This document shows positions 25,720 to 34,158 of a stretch of DNA of 64,000 nt, piece after piece. A model generated the notes under the pieces. It did not search any database. It saw only the letters and a list, made by a program, of their open reading frames with translations, and was not told the origin of the DNA. This stretch comes from Streptomyces sp. M41(2017) (GTDB taxonomy: Bacteria; Actinomycetota; Actinomycetes; Streptomycetales; Streptomycetaceae): the NCBI RefSeq assembly GCF_002078175.1, contig NZ_MWFK01000001.1, forward strand, positions 4,836,001 to 4,900,000. The letters are read 5' to 3'. How positions within the stretch are numbered: position 1 is the first letter of the stretch; each line of letters opens with the position of its first letter. A program made the position numbers and the translations under genes.

Positions 25720-25965
25720 ATGCCCATGGAAACGATCACTCCGTCCGACATCGCCTGGCAGCAGCAGGCGCTGTGCGCGCAGACGGGGGCGGACTTCTTC
25801 TTTCCCGAGCCCGGCAGTTCGGTGCGCGAGGCCAAGCGCATCTGCGGGATGTGCGACATGCGGTCCGCTTGCCTCGACTACGCGCTGAGCAACGACGAAC
25901 GCTTCGGCGTCTGGGGAGGGCTCTCCGAGAAGGAGCGCCTCGGTCTGCGCCGCGCCCGCGAATGA
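25720..25965 (+). CDS. WhiB-family iron-sulphur transcription factor
   Basis: An 82-residue Wbl protein. Four cysteines bind a [4Fe-4S] cluster: Cys19, Cys42, Cys45 and Cys51, in the classic C-Xn-CxxC-X5-C layout (ICGMCDMRSAC). The GVWGG turn follows and the basic C-terminal tail (RLGLRRARE) would contact DNA or the sigma factor. Wbl proteins act with the primary sigma factor in development, redox response or antibiotic resistance. The ATG at 25720 is used; a second at 25726 is possible. It stands alone, transcribed away from the VOC gene. Confidence 0.93.
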   Translation: MPMETITPSDIAWQQQALCAQTGADFFFPEPGSSVREAKRICGMCDMRSACLDYALSNDERFGVWGGLSEKERLGLRRARE

Positions 25966-26271
25966 CGGAGCACGCGCCCGGCCGGCGGCGAACTCACCCG
26001 CAGCCCTGAACGGCTGGTGACCGCCTCGTCCGAACGGGCCCCCTTCCCGTGCCGCACCGGCATCAGGGCGGGGCGGTGCGTTCGGACGCGAGAGCGGGGT
26101 CGTGGCACCGAGGCGGGCGCGCCGGTCCCCAGCACCGGAGAGCAGGACCTCGCTGGTTCCGGTCCAGCCGAGCCGCCCCCTGGACATGCGAAAGCCCCCG
26201 CCTCGCGGACCCTGTGCGAGCAGGGTCGGGAGACGGGGGCCGAACGCGGGCAGGTCCGGGAGCGCGGGGGC
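25966..26271. terminator. Gene-free convergent gap with imperfect hairpin
   Basis: This 306-base gap between the WhiB gene (+) and the desaturase gene (-) has no credible gene. At 26194-26240 GCCCCCGCCTCGCGGACCCT pairs with AGGGTCGGGAGACGGGGGC, an imperfect hairpin suited to terminate the desaturase transcript. Confidence 0.6.
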
Positions 26272-27249
26272 CTAGGCGGTCGCGCGGGCCGCCATGCGGG
26301 CCTTGCGGGCCGCGAGCTTCTCGTCGAACTTCGACGCCTCGGCGTCGAGGCCGCCCATGAAGAAGCCGAGCTCCTCCTGGGCCTGGAGACCCTCGGGGCC
26401 CAGACCGTCGATCTCCAGCACCTTCAGGTGACGCAGCACCGGCTGGAGCACGTCGTCGTGGTGGATACGCATGTTGTAGACCTCGCCGATGGCCATCTGC
26501 GCGGCCATGCGCTCGAAGCCGGGCATCCCGTGACCGGGCATCCGGAAGTTGACCACGACGTCCCGCACGGCCTGCATGGTCATGTCGGGGGCGAGCTCGA
26601 ACGCGGCCTTCAGGAGGTTGCGGTAGAAGACCATGTGCAGGTTCTCGTCGGTCGCGATGCGGGCCAGCATGCGGTCGCAGACCGGGTCGCCCGACTGGTG
26701 GCCGGTGTTGCGGTGCGAGATGCGGGTCGCCAGCTCCTGGAACGCGACGTACGCGACGGAGTGCAGCATCGAGTGGCGGTTGTCCGACTCGAAGCCCTCA
26801 CTCATGTGCTGCATCCGGAACGCCTCGAGCTTGTCCGGGTCCACGGCGCGCGAGGCGAGCAGGTAGTCGCGCATCACGATGCCGTGCCGGCCCTCCTCCG
26901 CGGTCCAGCGGTGCACCCAGGTGCCCCAGGCGCCGTCCCGGCCGAAGAGGGAGGCGATCTCGTGGTGGTAGCTCGGGAGGTTGTCCTCGGTGAGGAGATT
27001 GACGACCAGCGCGATGCGGCCGATCTCGGTGACCTTGGACTGCTCCTTGTCCCAGGCCTCGCCGTCCTCGAAGAGACCGGGGAAGTTCCGGGCGTCGCTG
27101 AACGGCACGTACTCGTGCGGCATCCAGTCCTTGGCCACCTTCAGGTGGCGGTTGAGCTCCGTCTCGACCACTTCCTCCAACGCGTACAGCAGGCGTGCGT
27201 CGGTCCAGGCGGCTGACGGGCTGCCGAGGTGAGGAGAAGTGATCGTCAC
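26272..27249 (-). CDS. Acyl-ACP desaturase (diiron)
   Basis: A 325-residue soluble fatty-acid desaturase. Diiron ligands are visible in TEDNLPSYHHE (about 87-97), AEEGRHG (117-123) and, further on, TDENLHMVFYR, matching the E-ExxH-E-ExxH pattern of the family. It introduces a double bond into acyl-ACP and so adjusts membrane fluidity. It starts with GTG at 27249 behind a GGAG site. A tandem 15-bp operator sits 48-95 bases upstream, so expression is tightly regulated, probably by a TetR protein encoded elsewhere. Confidence 0.93.
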   Translation of the reverse strand: MTITSPHLGSPSAAWTDARLLYALEEVVETELNRHLKVAKDWMPHEYVPFSDARNFPGLFEDGEAWDKEQSKVTEIGRIALVVNLLTEDNLPSYHHEIASLFGRDGAWGTWVHRWTAEEGRHGIVMRDYLLASRAVDPDKLEAFRMQHMSEGFESDNRHSMLHSVAYVAFQELATRISHRNTGHQSGDPVCDRMLARIATDENLHMVFYRNLLKAAFELAPDMTMQAVRDVVVNFRMPGHGMPGFERMAAQMAIGEVYNMRIHHDDVLQPVLRHLKVLEIDGLGPEGLQAQEELGFFMGGLDAEASKFDEKLAARKARMAARATA

Positions 27250-27295
27250 GGTTGCTCCAGAGGGGGACGGGGACTACGACGAGCGGAGAAGCCAA

Positions 27296-27344
27296 CCTAC
27301 GGCATCGTAGGCTACGTATCCGTAGGTTACGTTGCCGTAGGTTA
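27296..27344 (-). promoter_or_regulatory. Tandem 15-bp operator (three copies) at desaturase promoter
   Basis: Three head-to-tail units TACGNNNCCGTAGGT-like begin at 27298, 27313 and 27328 (TACGGCATCGTAGGC, TACGTATCCGTAGGT, TACGTTGCCGTAGGT). CCTACG and CGTAGG complement each other, so each junction is also a palindrome. On the minus strand TACGAT within the array can serve as -10 box. The spacing suggests cooperative binding of dimers along one or two DNA faces. Confidence 0.8.
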
Positions 27345-27479
27345 AGGACTCCGTAAAGAGCGCTGATCAGCAGGGTTTTCGGGGCGATCGCTCACTCCCT
27401 GGAACCCTCCGGAAGCGCTCCGAAGGCGCTCCGGAAGCGCAGGTCCGCGGGTACCCGCGAGCGTCTCGATCACCCCCGG

Positions 27480-28256
27480 TCAGGTGTACAGCTCCCGGAG
27501 CCGGACCGAGAGGCATGTCACACATCCTTCGAGCTTCTCGAACTCGCTGATGTCGACGAGGACCGGCGTGTGTCCGAGGTCCGCCAGCAAGTCCGCTGTC
27601 CTCGGAGCACTCCTGGCCATCAGGAGCCTCCCGCCGCCCAGCAGCACCACATGCGCCCCGGACTCCTCCGGTACCGGCAGGAAGCGCGGGAAGAGAGCGG
27701 GGGAGTCCACGAGGGGCTCGTACCCGATCACCGTTCCGTCGGGCAGCGCGGTGACCGCCGACTTCAGATGGAGCACCGTGCTGACGGGGACGGCCACCAC
27801 GCGCGCCCCGAGCGGCTCGAAGACGGCGCGCAGCTGCCCCACGCCGGACGCGTTGGTCCGTCCGCCCCGGCCCACGTAGATCGTGTCGCCGACCTTCAGG
27901 ACGTCGCCCCCGTCGAGGGTGCCCGGTTCCCGGATCCGGTTCACCGAGCAGCCCAGACGCTCCACGGCCTCCTCGACCCCGGCGGTCTCGCCGCGCCGGG
28001 ACCGCGCGCCGGAGCGGGCGATCAGGGCGACGTTGCGGAAGACGACGACGGCGTCCTCGACGAACACCGCGTCCGGGCAGTCGTCCGCCGGGTCGGCCTC
28101 GACGGTCTCCCAGGCGTGCGCGCGCAGCGCCTCGACGTAGGCCTCCCACTGCTCGACCGCCCGGCCGACGTCGACCGGGGTGCGCTCGACGTGCGTCACC
28201 AGCCCCTCGGCGAGGCGGGGGCCGGGACGGCGTACGAGCGCTTTGCGGCTGGGCAC
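27480..28256 (-). CDS. Dimethylargininase (DDAH family)
   Basis: A 258-residue guanidine-modifying hydrolase that converts dimethylarginine to citrulline and dimethylamine. Family segments are VFVEDAVVV, the histidine in STVLHLKSAVTAL and the nucleophilic cysteine in EKLEGCVTCLSVRLREL. The GTG at 28256 (VPSRKALVRRP) is preferred because family members begin here and GGAG lies eight bases ahead. An alternative GTG at 28349 directly follows a TAGCGT box and would give a 31-residue extension from a leaderless mRNA; it may instead mark the promoter. Transcription is toward the desaturase gene. Confidence 0.88.
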   Translation of the reverse strand: MPSRKALVRRPGPRLAEGLVTHVERTPVDVGRAVEQWEAYVEALRAHAWETVEADPADDCPDAVFVEDAVVVFRNVALIARSGARSRRGETAGVEEAVERLGCSVNRIREPGTLDGGDVLKVGDTIYVGRGGRTNASGVGQLRAVFEPLGARVVAVPVSTVLHLKSAVTALPDGTVIGYEPLVDSPALFPRFLPVPEESGAHVVLLGGGRLLMARSAPRTADLLADLGHTPVLVDISEFEKLEGCVTCLSVRLRELYT

Positions 28257-28380
28257 GGGCAGGTCTCCGATCTCGGCAGGGGGCGTCGGCGCACAGGCGG
28301 CGCGCCCGGAGCGCGCGAAAGCCCCCAGCTTCACGTCGGGCACCGTCACGTCCGACGCTAGGCGGCCCCCGCCGTCCGCA

Positions 28381-30015
28381 CTAGAAGGGATACCCGACAG
28401 TTTCCGGAGCGATTTCTTTCAGTTCTCCTCCTTCCAGCAGCAGTCGGCGCGTGATGCCGATCGACTCCAGGAACGGCATGTCGTGGCTGGCGACGACGAG
28501 CGCGCCCTCGTACGACTCCAGGGCGCTGGTGAGCTGGCGGACGCTGGCCATGTCGAGATTGTTCGTCGGCTCGTCGAGCATCAGCAGCTGCGGCGCGGGC
28601 TCGGCCAGCATCAGGGCCGCGAGCGCCGCCCTGAAACGTTCGCCGCCGGAGAGCGTCGCCGCCCGCTGGTCGGCCTTCGCCCCCTTGAACAGGAAGCGCG
28701 CCAGCCGCGCCCGGACGCGGTTGTTGGTGGCCGTCGGCGCGTACCGGGCGACGTTCTCGGCGACGGTCAGCTCGTCGTCGAGGACGTCGAGACGCTGCGG
28801 CAGGAAACGCAGGGGCACATGGGCCCGGGCCTCACCGGACACGGCGTCCAGTTCCCCGGCGATCGTGCGCAGGAGCGTCGTCTTGCCCGCTCCGTTGCGC
28901 CCGATCAGCGCGATCCGCTCGGGGCCGCGCAGGTCGAACATGCCGTTCACGCGCGCGCCGTACCGCAGCTCCAGCTGTTCGAGCGTGAGGACGGTGCGCC
29001 CCGGCGGTACGGCCGTGTGGGGCAGATCGACGCGGATCTCGTCCTCGTCCCGTACGGCCTCCACCGCCTCGTCGAGACGCTCCTTCGCCTCGCTGAGTCT
29101 CTCCTCGTGCATGATGCGGTGCTTGCCCGCGGACTCCTGCGCCGACCGCTTGCGTGCCCCCATGACGATCTTCGGCTCGCGCTTCTGGTCGTTCATCTTC
29201 TGTCCGTACCGCTTGCGCCGGGCCAACTTGACCTGGGCGTCCACCAGTTCGCGTTTCTGCTTCTTCAGGTCGGACTCTGCGACGCGCACCATGCGCTCGG
29301 CCGCCTCCTGCTCGCCGGCGAGGGCCTCCTCGTACGCCGAGAAGTTCCCGCCGTACCAGGTGACCCCGCCGGAGTGCAGGTCGGCGATCTGGTCCACCAG
29401 GTCCAGGAGTTCGCGGTCGTGACTGACCACGACCATGACGCCGGACCAGGCCGCGACGGCCGCGTAGAGCCGCTGCCGCGCGTACAGGTCGAGGTTGTTG
29501 GTGGGCTCGTCGAGGAGGAGGACGTCGGGGCGGCGCAGCAGCAGGGCCGCGAGGCGCAGCAGCACCGACTCGCCGCCGGACACCTCGCCGATGGTGCGGT
29601 CCAGGTCGACGTGTCCGAGGCCGAGTTCACCGAGGGTGGCCAGGGCCCGTTCCTCCACGTCCCAGTCGTCGCCCACGACGTCGAAGTGTTCCTCGGCCGC
29701 GTCGCCGGACTCGATCGCGTGCAGGGCGGCCCGCCGAGCGGCGATGCCGAGTGCCTCGTCGACCCGCAGGCCCGTGTCGAGCGTGACGCTCTGCGGCAGA
29801 TGGCCGATCTCGCCCGCGACCCGGACGGTGCCGTCGGCCGGGGTGAGCTCCCCGGCGATCAGCTTCAACAGTGTTGATTTTCCTGATCCGTTGACTCCGA
29901 CGAGACCGGTCCTGCCCGGTCCGAACGCGATCTGGAGGTCGTCGAAGACGTCGGTGCCGTCAGGCCAGGCGAAGGACAGGGAGGTGCATGTGACGGAGGT
30001 GGGGGAGGTTGACAT
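28381..30015 (-). CDS. ABC-F family ATPase (ribosome-associated, possible antibiotic resistance)
   Basis: A 544-residue duplicated ATPase with no membrane domain. Domain 1 has Walker A GVNGSGKST, signature SGGES and Walker B LLLDEPTNNLD. Domain 2 has GRNGAGKTT, LSGGERFRAA and LMLDEPTNNLD. A charged linker rich in Lys/Arg/Glu (about 230-330) corresponds to the interdomain arm that enters the ribosomal E site. Such proteins relieve antibiotic-stalled ribosomes or regulate translation; they do not transport. The ATG at 30015 (MSTSPTS) follows CGAGG. A consensus promoter far upstream leaves a leader of about 230 bases. Confidence 0.9.
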   Translation of the reverse strand: MSTSPTSVTCTSLSFAWPDGTDVFDDLQIAFGPGRTGLVGVNGSGKSTLLKLIAGELTPADGTVRVAGEIGHLPQSVTLDTGLRVDEALGIAARRAALHAIESGDAAEEHFDVVGDDWDVEERALATLGELGLGHVDLDRTIGEVSGGESVLLRLAALLLRRPDVLLLDEPTNNLDLYARQRLYAAVAAWSGVMVVVSHDRELLDLVDQIADLHSGGVTWYGGNFSAYEEALAGEQEAAERMVRVAESDLKKQKRELVDAQVKLARRKRYGQKMNDQKREPKIVMGARKRSAQESAGKHRIMHEERLSEAKERLDEAVEAVRDEDEIRVDLPHTAVPPGRTVLTLEQLELRYGARVNGMFDLRGPERIALIGRNGAGKTTLLRTIAGELDAVSGEARAHVPLRFLPQRLDVLDDELTVAENVARYAPTATNNRVRARLARFLFKGAKADQRAATLSGGERFRAALAALMLAEPAPQLLMLDEPTNNLDMASVRQLTSALESYEGALVVASHDMPFLESIGITRRLLLEGGELKEIAPETVGYPF

Positions 30016-30279
30016 GAGGCCTCGCGGTTGCTGGAAACGGTCGGGGGTACGCGTTCGGGACACCGCGAGGCGACGACGATCCAGTTCGGAGGAGAGCGAG
30101 GAAAGGGCCCTGCGCCGAAGGACGGCTCGAACGCCGAGGTCGCACGCTGCGCACACGGAAGCCGGACAGAACCGACTGCGTGTGACGCGGTGTCTCAGAC
30201 CTCAGACGAGCAACGTCCTTCTCCATTCGACGGCAACAGAACCGCTGTACACCGTAGGGACGGCCCCGGGGGCTGTCAA
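30016..30279 (-). promoter_or_regulatory. Strong promoter and long leader of ABC-F gene
   Basis: On the minus strand TTGACA (30279-30274) and TACGGT (30256-30251) are separated by exactly 17 bases, a near-consensus promoter. Transcription from about 30244 leaves a leader of some 230 bases before the ABC-F ATG. The leader holds short open frames, including one starting ATG near 30226 (MEKDVARLRSET) that runs past the ABC-F start in another frame. Long leaders are typical of attenuated antibiotic-inducible ABC-F genes. Together with the start of the GPP34 gene this covers the 302-base gap. Confidence 0.65.
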
Positions 30280-30317
30280 AGGATTAACGTGGCCCTCACG
30301 ACACCTAAGGAGATCCC

Positions 30318-30998
30318 GTGCCGAACGGCCCGCTCTCGCTGCCCGCCCGGCTGTACCTCCTGGCCTGGGACACCACCAAACCCAAGGTCACCGGGTCGAC
30401 CCATCTCCACCACCTGGTCCGCGCCGGTGCCCTGACCGAGCTGGCCCAGCGCGGGCTGCTCGTCGACGACGACGGCATCGTCACCCCGGTGGACCCCGAC
30501 TCCCGGACCGGGGACCTGGTCCTCGACGGGCTGCTCGAACTCGTCGCGGAGTCCCGGCCCCGCAAGTGGAAGGCCTGGGTCACGCTGCGCGCCCGGGTCA
30601 CCCTGGACGCCGTCCGCGCCCAGCTGGCCGCCGAGGGGTACCTGCGGGCGGAGAAGAAACGGGTCCTCGGGCTCTTCCCGTCCGTGGACTACACCCTGGA
30701 CCGGGTCCCCGTCGTGGACGCGCTGCGCGCCGAGGCCCGCCAGGTGCTGGAGGGGCCGGTGCCGGTCGCCGAGGTCGGGGACCGCGACGCGGCCCTCGTC
30801 GCCCTCGCCACCGCGGCCGAGCTGCGCACCCTCGCCTCGGCCAAGGAGCGCAAGCTGCACAGGGCCCGTATCGACGAACTCACCGAACGGGGCGGCGCGG
30901 CGGCCCCGGCCCTGAAGAAGGTCATCCAGGAGGTCAGGACGGCGGTCATCGTGGCGGCGACGACCGCCTCGACCACGGCGGCGACCACCGGAGGCTGA
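30318..30998 (+). CDS. GPP34 (Golgi phosphoprotein 3-like) family protein
   Basis: A 226-residue helical protein of the GPP34 fold, starting LSLPARLYLLAWDTTKPKV. In eukaryotes the family binds phosphatidylinositol-4-phosphate; bacterial roles are unknown, though Streptomyces has several copies. The C-terminus carries an Ala/Thr-rich tail (VIVAATTASTTAATTGG) that could associate with membrane. Starts with GTG behind AAGGAG. It is divergent from the ABC-F gene, whose promoter lies in the same gap. Confidence 0.88.
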   Translation: MPNGPLSLPARLYLLAWDTTKPKVTGSTHLHHLVRAGALTELAQRGLLVDDDGIVTPVDPDSRTGDLVLDGLLELVAESRPRKWKAWVTLRARVTLDAVRAQLAAEGYLRAEKKRVLGLFPSVDYTLDRVPVVDALRAEARQVLEGPVPVAEVGDRDAALVALATAAELRTLASAKERKLHRARIDELTERGGAAAPALKKVIQEVRTAVIVAATTASTTAATTGG

Positions 30999-31116
30999 GC
31001 CGCACGGACCGGCACCCGGGCGCTCTTCGAACCGGTGTTCCTGGCAGGCGGACGGCCGCACGTCCCTGTCGGATTCCTGCCGGCGCCCGCGGTCCGGCCC
31101 GTGTTCGGCTCCTCCC

Positions 31117-31953
31117 ATGACGACCACGGAACAACTCCGCGCAACCGCACTCGCCTTCCACGCCCTGCACGTCCCCGGCCGGCCCCTCGTCCTGCCGAAC
31201 GCCTGGGACACCGCCAGTGCCCGGATCGTCGAGGAGGCCGGCGCGGGGGCGGTGGCGACGACCAGCGCCGGCCTCGCCTGGGACCTGGGCGCCGCCGACG
31301 GGGACGTACTCGACCGGGACCGGGCGCTGGCCGCCGTCGCGAGGATCGCGGCCGCGGTAGCCGTGCCGGTCAGCGCGGACATCGAGAGCGGCTACGCGCC
31401 CGACGCGGCGGGCGTGGGCGGCACCGTCCGCGCCGTGCTCGCGGCCGGCGCCGTGGGCGTGAACATCGAGGACGCCCTCCACGAGGACGGTGCCGGGCCG
31501 CTGCGCCCCGTCGCCGAACAGGCGGACCGCATCGCGGCGGCCCGCGCGGCCGCCGACGCGGCGGGCGTGCCGCTGTTCGTCAACGCCCGCATCGACACGT
31601 TCCTGCGCGGCGCGGGCGGCGTCGCGGAGACCCTGGAGCGCGCCGGGGCGTTCCTCGCGGCCGGAGCCGACGGCGTCTTCGTCCCCGGAGCCGTCGACCC
31701 GGTGACCGTCAAGGCACTCGCCGAGGGCATCGACGGGCCGTTGAACATCATGGTGGGCCCGGGCGCGCCGACCGTCGCCGAGCTGGCCGCCCTCGGGGTG
31801 GCCCGCGTCAGCGCGGGGTCGGGCGTCGCGCAGGCCGCCCACGCCCTGGTCCGTCGTGCCGCGCGGGAGCTGCTGGACACGGGGACCTACGGGGCGATGG
31901 CCGACGGATACGACTACGGGGAGCTCAACTCCCTGCTGGGCGGCTCCCGCTGA
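31117..31953 (+). CDS. Isocitrate lyase/PEP mutase superfamily protein
   Basis: A 278-residue TIM-barrel enzyme. Segments NAWDTASARIVEEAGAGAVA, VPVSADIESGY (metal-binding region) and GVNIEDALHEDG match the phosphoenolpyruvate mutase/carboxyvinyl-carboxyphosphonate group. The cysteine loop of true isocitrate lyase and methylisocitrate lyase (KKCGH) is absent, as usual in this subgroup. The substrate is not known, and no phosphonate genes are nearby. It stands between the GPP34 gene and the convergent SsgA-like gene. Confidence 0.85.
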   Translation: MTTTEQLRATALAFHALHVPGRPLVLPNAWDTASARIVEEAGAGAVATTSAGLAWDLGAADGDVLDRDRALAAVARIAAAVAVPVSADIESGYAPDAAGVGGTVRAVLAAGAVGVNIEDALHEDGAGPLRPVAEQADRIAAARAAADAAGVPLFVNARIDTFLRGAGGVAETLERAGAFLAAGADGVFVPGAVDPVTVKALAEGIDGPLNIMVGPGAPTVAELAALGVARVSAGSGVAQAAHALVRRAARELLDTGTYGAMADGYDYGELNSLLGGSR

Positions 31954-31968
31954 CGGGACCTCAGCTCC

Positions 31969-32385
31969 TCAGCAGGTGCCCCGCATCAGCTCCGCGAGGT
32001 CGTGGTCCAGGTCGACCTGGAGGTGCTCCAGACCGACCGGGACCAGCTCGGTCGTCAGCCCCAGGAAGTCCCTCACCTGTCCCGAGCGCACATGCACCAC
32101 CGCGGTGCCCTCGGGGGCGTGGAACTCCAGCACGGTGCGGTCGTAGCCGTACGGGCGCACCCGTACGTCACCGAACCCCACCGCGTCGTCGAGGCCCGCC
32201 ACCAGCAGTTCGCGGGCGAAGGTCCAGCAGACCTCCACGCCTTCGAGGGTGGCGGGCGCGGGGAAGGTCATGCGGACGGCGAACGGGTCGGTCCGGTCGT
32301 AGTGGAGGGTCGCGGGAATGCTCGGCATCCGCGGGGCGGCGGCGACGAGGCGGGCCTCAACGGGCTGCTCGATGACGGTGGACAA
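31969..32385 (-). CDS. ssgD: SsgA-like sporulation/cell-division protein (probably SsgD)
   Basis: A 138-residue SsgA-like protein with the family core FAVRMTFPAPATLEGVEVCWTFARELL and RPYGYDRTVLEFHAPEG. These proteins guide septum placement, peptidoglycan synthesis and spore-wall formation in sporulating actinomycetes. The N-terminal MSTVIEQPVEARLVAA extension and the gene order fit SsgD (SCO6722 in S. coelicolor, from memory), which is linked to lateral-wall integrity. It starts at TTG (32383-32385) behind AAGGGAG. A divergent promoter region with a strong dyad lies upstream. Confidence 0.88.
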   Translation of the reverse strand: MSTVIEQPVEARLVAAAPRMPSIPATLHYDRTDPFAVRMTFPAPATLEGVEVCWTFARELLVAGLDDAVGFGDVRVRPYGYDRTVLEFHAPEGTAVVHVRSGQVRDFLGLTTELVPVGLEHLQVDLDHDLAELMRGTC

Positions 32386-32477
32386 CGCCTTTGCTCCCTT
32401 GTGACGACTGGACGGACTCCGGGTGGATGACGCCGGTCATTGGAAGAGACGGAAAAATGACACGGCGCGTGCACCCG

Positions 32478-32507
32478 TGACCCGAGTGACCTCTGTCACC
32501 GGGGTCA
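32478..32507. promoter_or_regulatory. Dyad operator between ssgD and beta-propeller gene
   Basis: TGACCCGAGTGAC (32478-32490) and GTCACCGGGGTCA (32495-32507) pair at 11 of 13 positions around CTCT. Outer GTGCA/TGCAC elements extend the symmetry. It sits midway between divergent starts at 32385 and 32658. Confidence 0.6.
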
Positions 32508-32657
32508 TGCACCGGGGAGATCCACTTTCCCCGACAGCGGCCGTCCCATTCCGTCCCGTGCTCGCAGGACACCCCTGAGGACACCCGGACGGGCCCCCGA
32601 GGTTCCCGCCGGAGGCCATCTGGACGGCATCGGGCGGGTGCACTAGCTTCGCCCGCC

Positions 32658-33761
32658 ATGAGGGGCTTGGGGAAGACGAGGCGCACGGGTCGGTCGGTCA
32701 CGGTGGGTCTGAGCGTCGCCACGCTCGCCGCGGCGCTCGCGGCGGCCGTGCCCGCGCGGGCGCACGAACCGTCCCACGAGCAGGTGCGGACCCCGCACTG
32801 GGCGGTCAAGGACACGGGGACGGACGCGCGGTTCCGCGGACTGGCCGCCGTCAGCCGGAACTCCGCCTGGGTGGCCGGCTCGAAGGGCACCGTGCTCCGC
32901 ACCACCGACGGCGGTGCGCACTGGCGCGACGTGTCGCCCCCCGGCGCGGCCGACCTGGAGTTCCGTGACGTCGAGGCGTTCGACGGGCGGCGGGCCGTGG
33001 TCCTCGCCATCGGTGAGGGCGAGGCCTCCCGCGTCCTGCGGACCGAGGACGGCGGCGCGACCTGGACCGAGTCCTTCCGCAACACCGACGCCAAGGCCTT
33101 CTACGACTGCCTCGCCTTCTTCGATCCGCGCCACGGCCTGGCGATGAGCGACCCGGTGGACGGCCGGTTCCGGATTCTGTCGACCGGCGACGGCGGCCGC
33201 TCCTGGAAGGTGCTGCCGAGCCGCGGCATGCCCGCCGCGCAGGAGGGGGAGGCCGGATTCGCCGCGAGCGGCCAGTGCCTGGTCACCTCGGGGCCGCGCG
33301 ATGTGTGGCTGGCCACGGGTGGGGCGGCGAGCGCACGGGTGCTGCACTCCGCGGACCGCGGGCTGACCTGGACCGCCACCGGCACACCCGTGCCCGCGGG
33401 CGACCCCGCACGGGGTGTGTTCGGCCTCGCCTTCCGCGACCGGGCCCACGGGCTCGCGGTCGGCGGCGACTACCGCGCCGACCAGGCGTCGCCCCGGGCC
33501 TCCGCGGTCACCGCCGACGGCGGCCGCACCTGGACGACGGCCGACCGGCCCGTGCCCGCCTACCGCTCCGGCGTCACCTGGCTCCCGCACAGCCGCACGT
33601 CCGCGCTCGCCGTCGGCCCCACCGGCACCGACCTGACCACCGACGGCGGCCGCACCTGGCGCACCCTGGACACCGGCTCGTACGACACCGTGGACTGCAC
33701 ACCCGACCTGGGCTGCTGGGCCTCCGGCGAGAAGGGGCGGATCGCCCGGCTGGAACGCTGA
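32658..33761 (+). CDS. Secreted BNR/Ycf48-like beta-propeller protein
   Basis: A 367-residue exported protein. A Sec-type signal peptide covers residues 1-36 and ends PARAHEPS. The mature part is a propeller of Asp-box-like repeats: LRTTDGGAHWRD, LRTEDGGATWTE, LSTGDGGRSWKV, LHSADRGLTWTA, VTADGGRTWTT and LTTDGGRTWRT. Such repeats occur in sialidases and the photosystem assembly factor Ycf48, but no sialidase catalytic residues are evident. Its role is unknown. TAGCTT at 32644-32649 implies a near-leaderless transcript. Confidence 0.85.
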   Translation: MRGLGKTRRTGRSVTVGLSVATLAAALAAAVPARAHEPSHEQVRTPHWAVKDTGTDARFRGLAAVSRNSAWVAGSKGTVLRTTDGGAHWRDVSPPGAADLEFRDVEAFDGRRAVVLAIGEGEASRVLRTEDGGATWTESFRNTDAKAFYDCLAFFDPRHGLAMSDPVDGRFRILSTGDGGRSWKVLPSRGMPAAQEGEAGFAASGQCLVTSGPRDVWLATGGAASARVLHSADRGLTWTATGTPVPAGDPARGVFGLAFRDRAHGLAVGGDYRADQASPRASAVTADGGRTWTTADRPVPAYRSGVTWLPHSRTSALAVGPTGTDLTTDGGRTWRTLDTGSYDTVDCTPDLGCWASGEKGRIARLER

Positions 33762-33798
33762 ACGGGGCGGGTGCCGGCCGCCGGGGGAGAGGTGCCGC

Positions 33799-34095
33799 TC
33801 AGCCGAGCGGCTCGCGGTACCGCTCCAGGCCGGGTGCCGTCTTCGTCGCGACGAACTCGGTCACGCGGTACGCGCACACGCCCGTGGTGACGAACGGGTC
33901 GCCCGCGGTGATCTCCTCGATCCGCGCCCGGTCCTTGGCGACGGCCAGGATCACCCCGCCGTCGCGCGGGTTCTTGCGCCCCGACGCCAGGAAGGAACCG
34001 GCCGCGTACTGCTGGTCCAGCCAGGCGACATGGGCTTCCAGGACGGCGTCTACGGCTTCGAGCGGCGCGGTGTAGGTCAGCTCCAGTACGAACAT
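33799..34095 (-). CDS. YciI-family protein
   Basis: A 98-residue dimeric alpha/beta-barrel protein (MFVLELTYTAPLEAVDAVLEAHVAWLDQQ, in part) with the His and Asp positions (AHVAWL, GDPFV) that line the family's putative active site. Related proteins act in aromatic or dehalogenation chemistry, but this one has no assigned role. TAGGCT (34109-34104, minus strand) lies seven bases before the ATG, so the mRNA is predicted to be leaderless. It is divergent from endonuclease V. Confidence 0.85.
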   Translation of the reverse strand: MFVLELTYTAPLEAVDAVLEAHVAWLDQQYAAGSFLASGRKNPRDGGVILAVAKDRARIEEITAGDPFVTTGVCAYRVTEFVATKTAPGLERYREPLG

Positions 34096-34158
34096 GATCG
34101 CGAGCCTACCTTCGGCCCGGTCGGGCGCCGCGGGGTGAGGTCCTAGGCTCCTTCCATC

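Noticed and set aside
28180..29877. Plus-strand frame of 565 codons over the ABC-F gene
   Set aside because: Antisense to a protein with two complete ATPase domains; no recognisable motif of its own.
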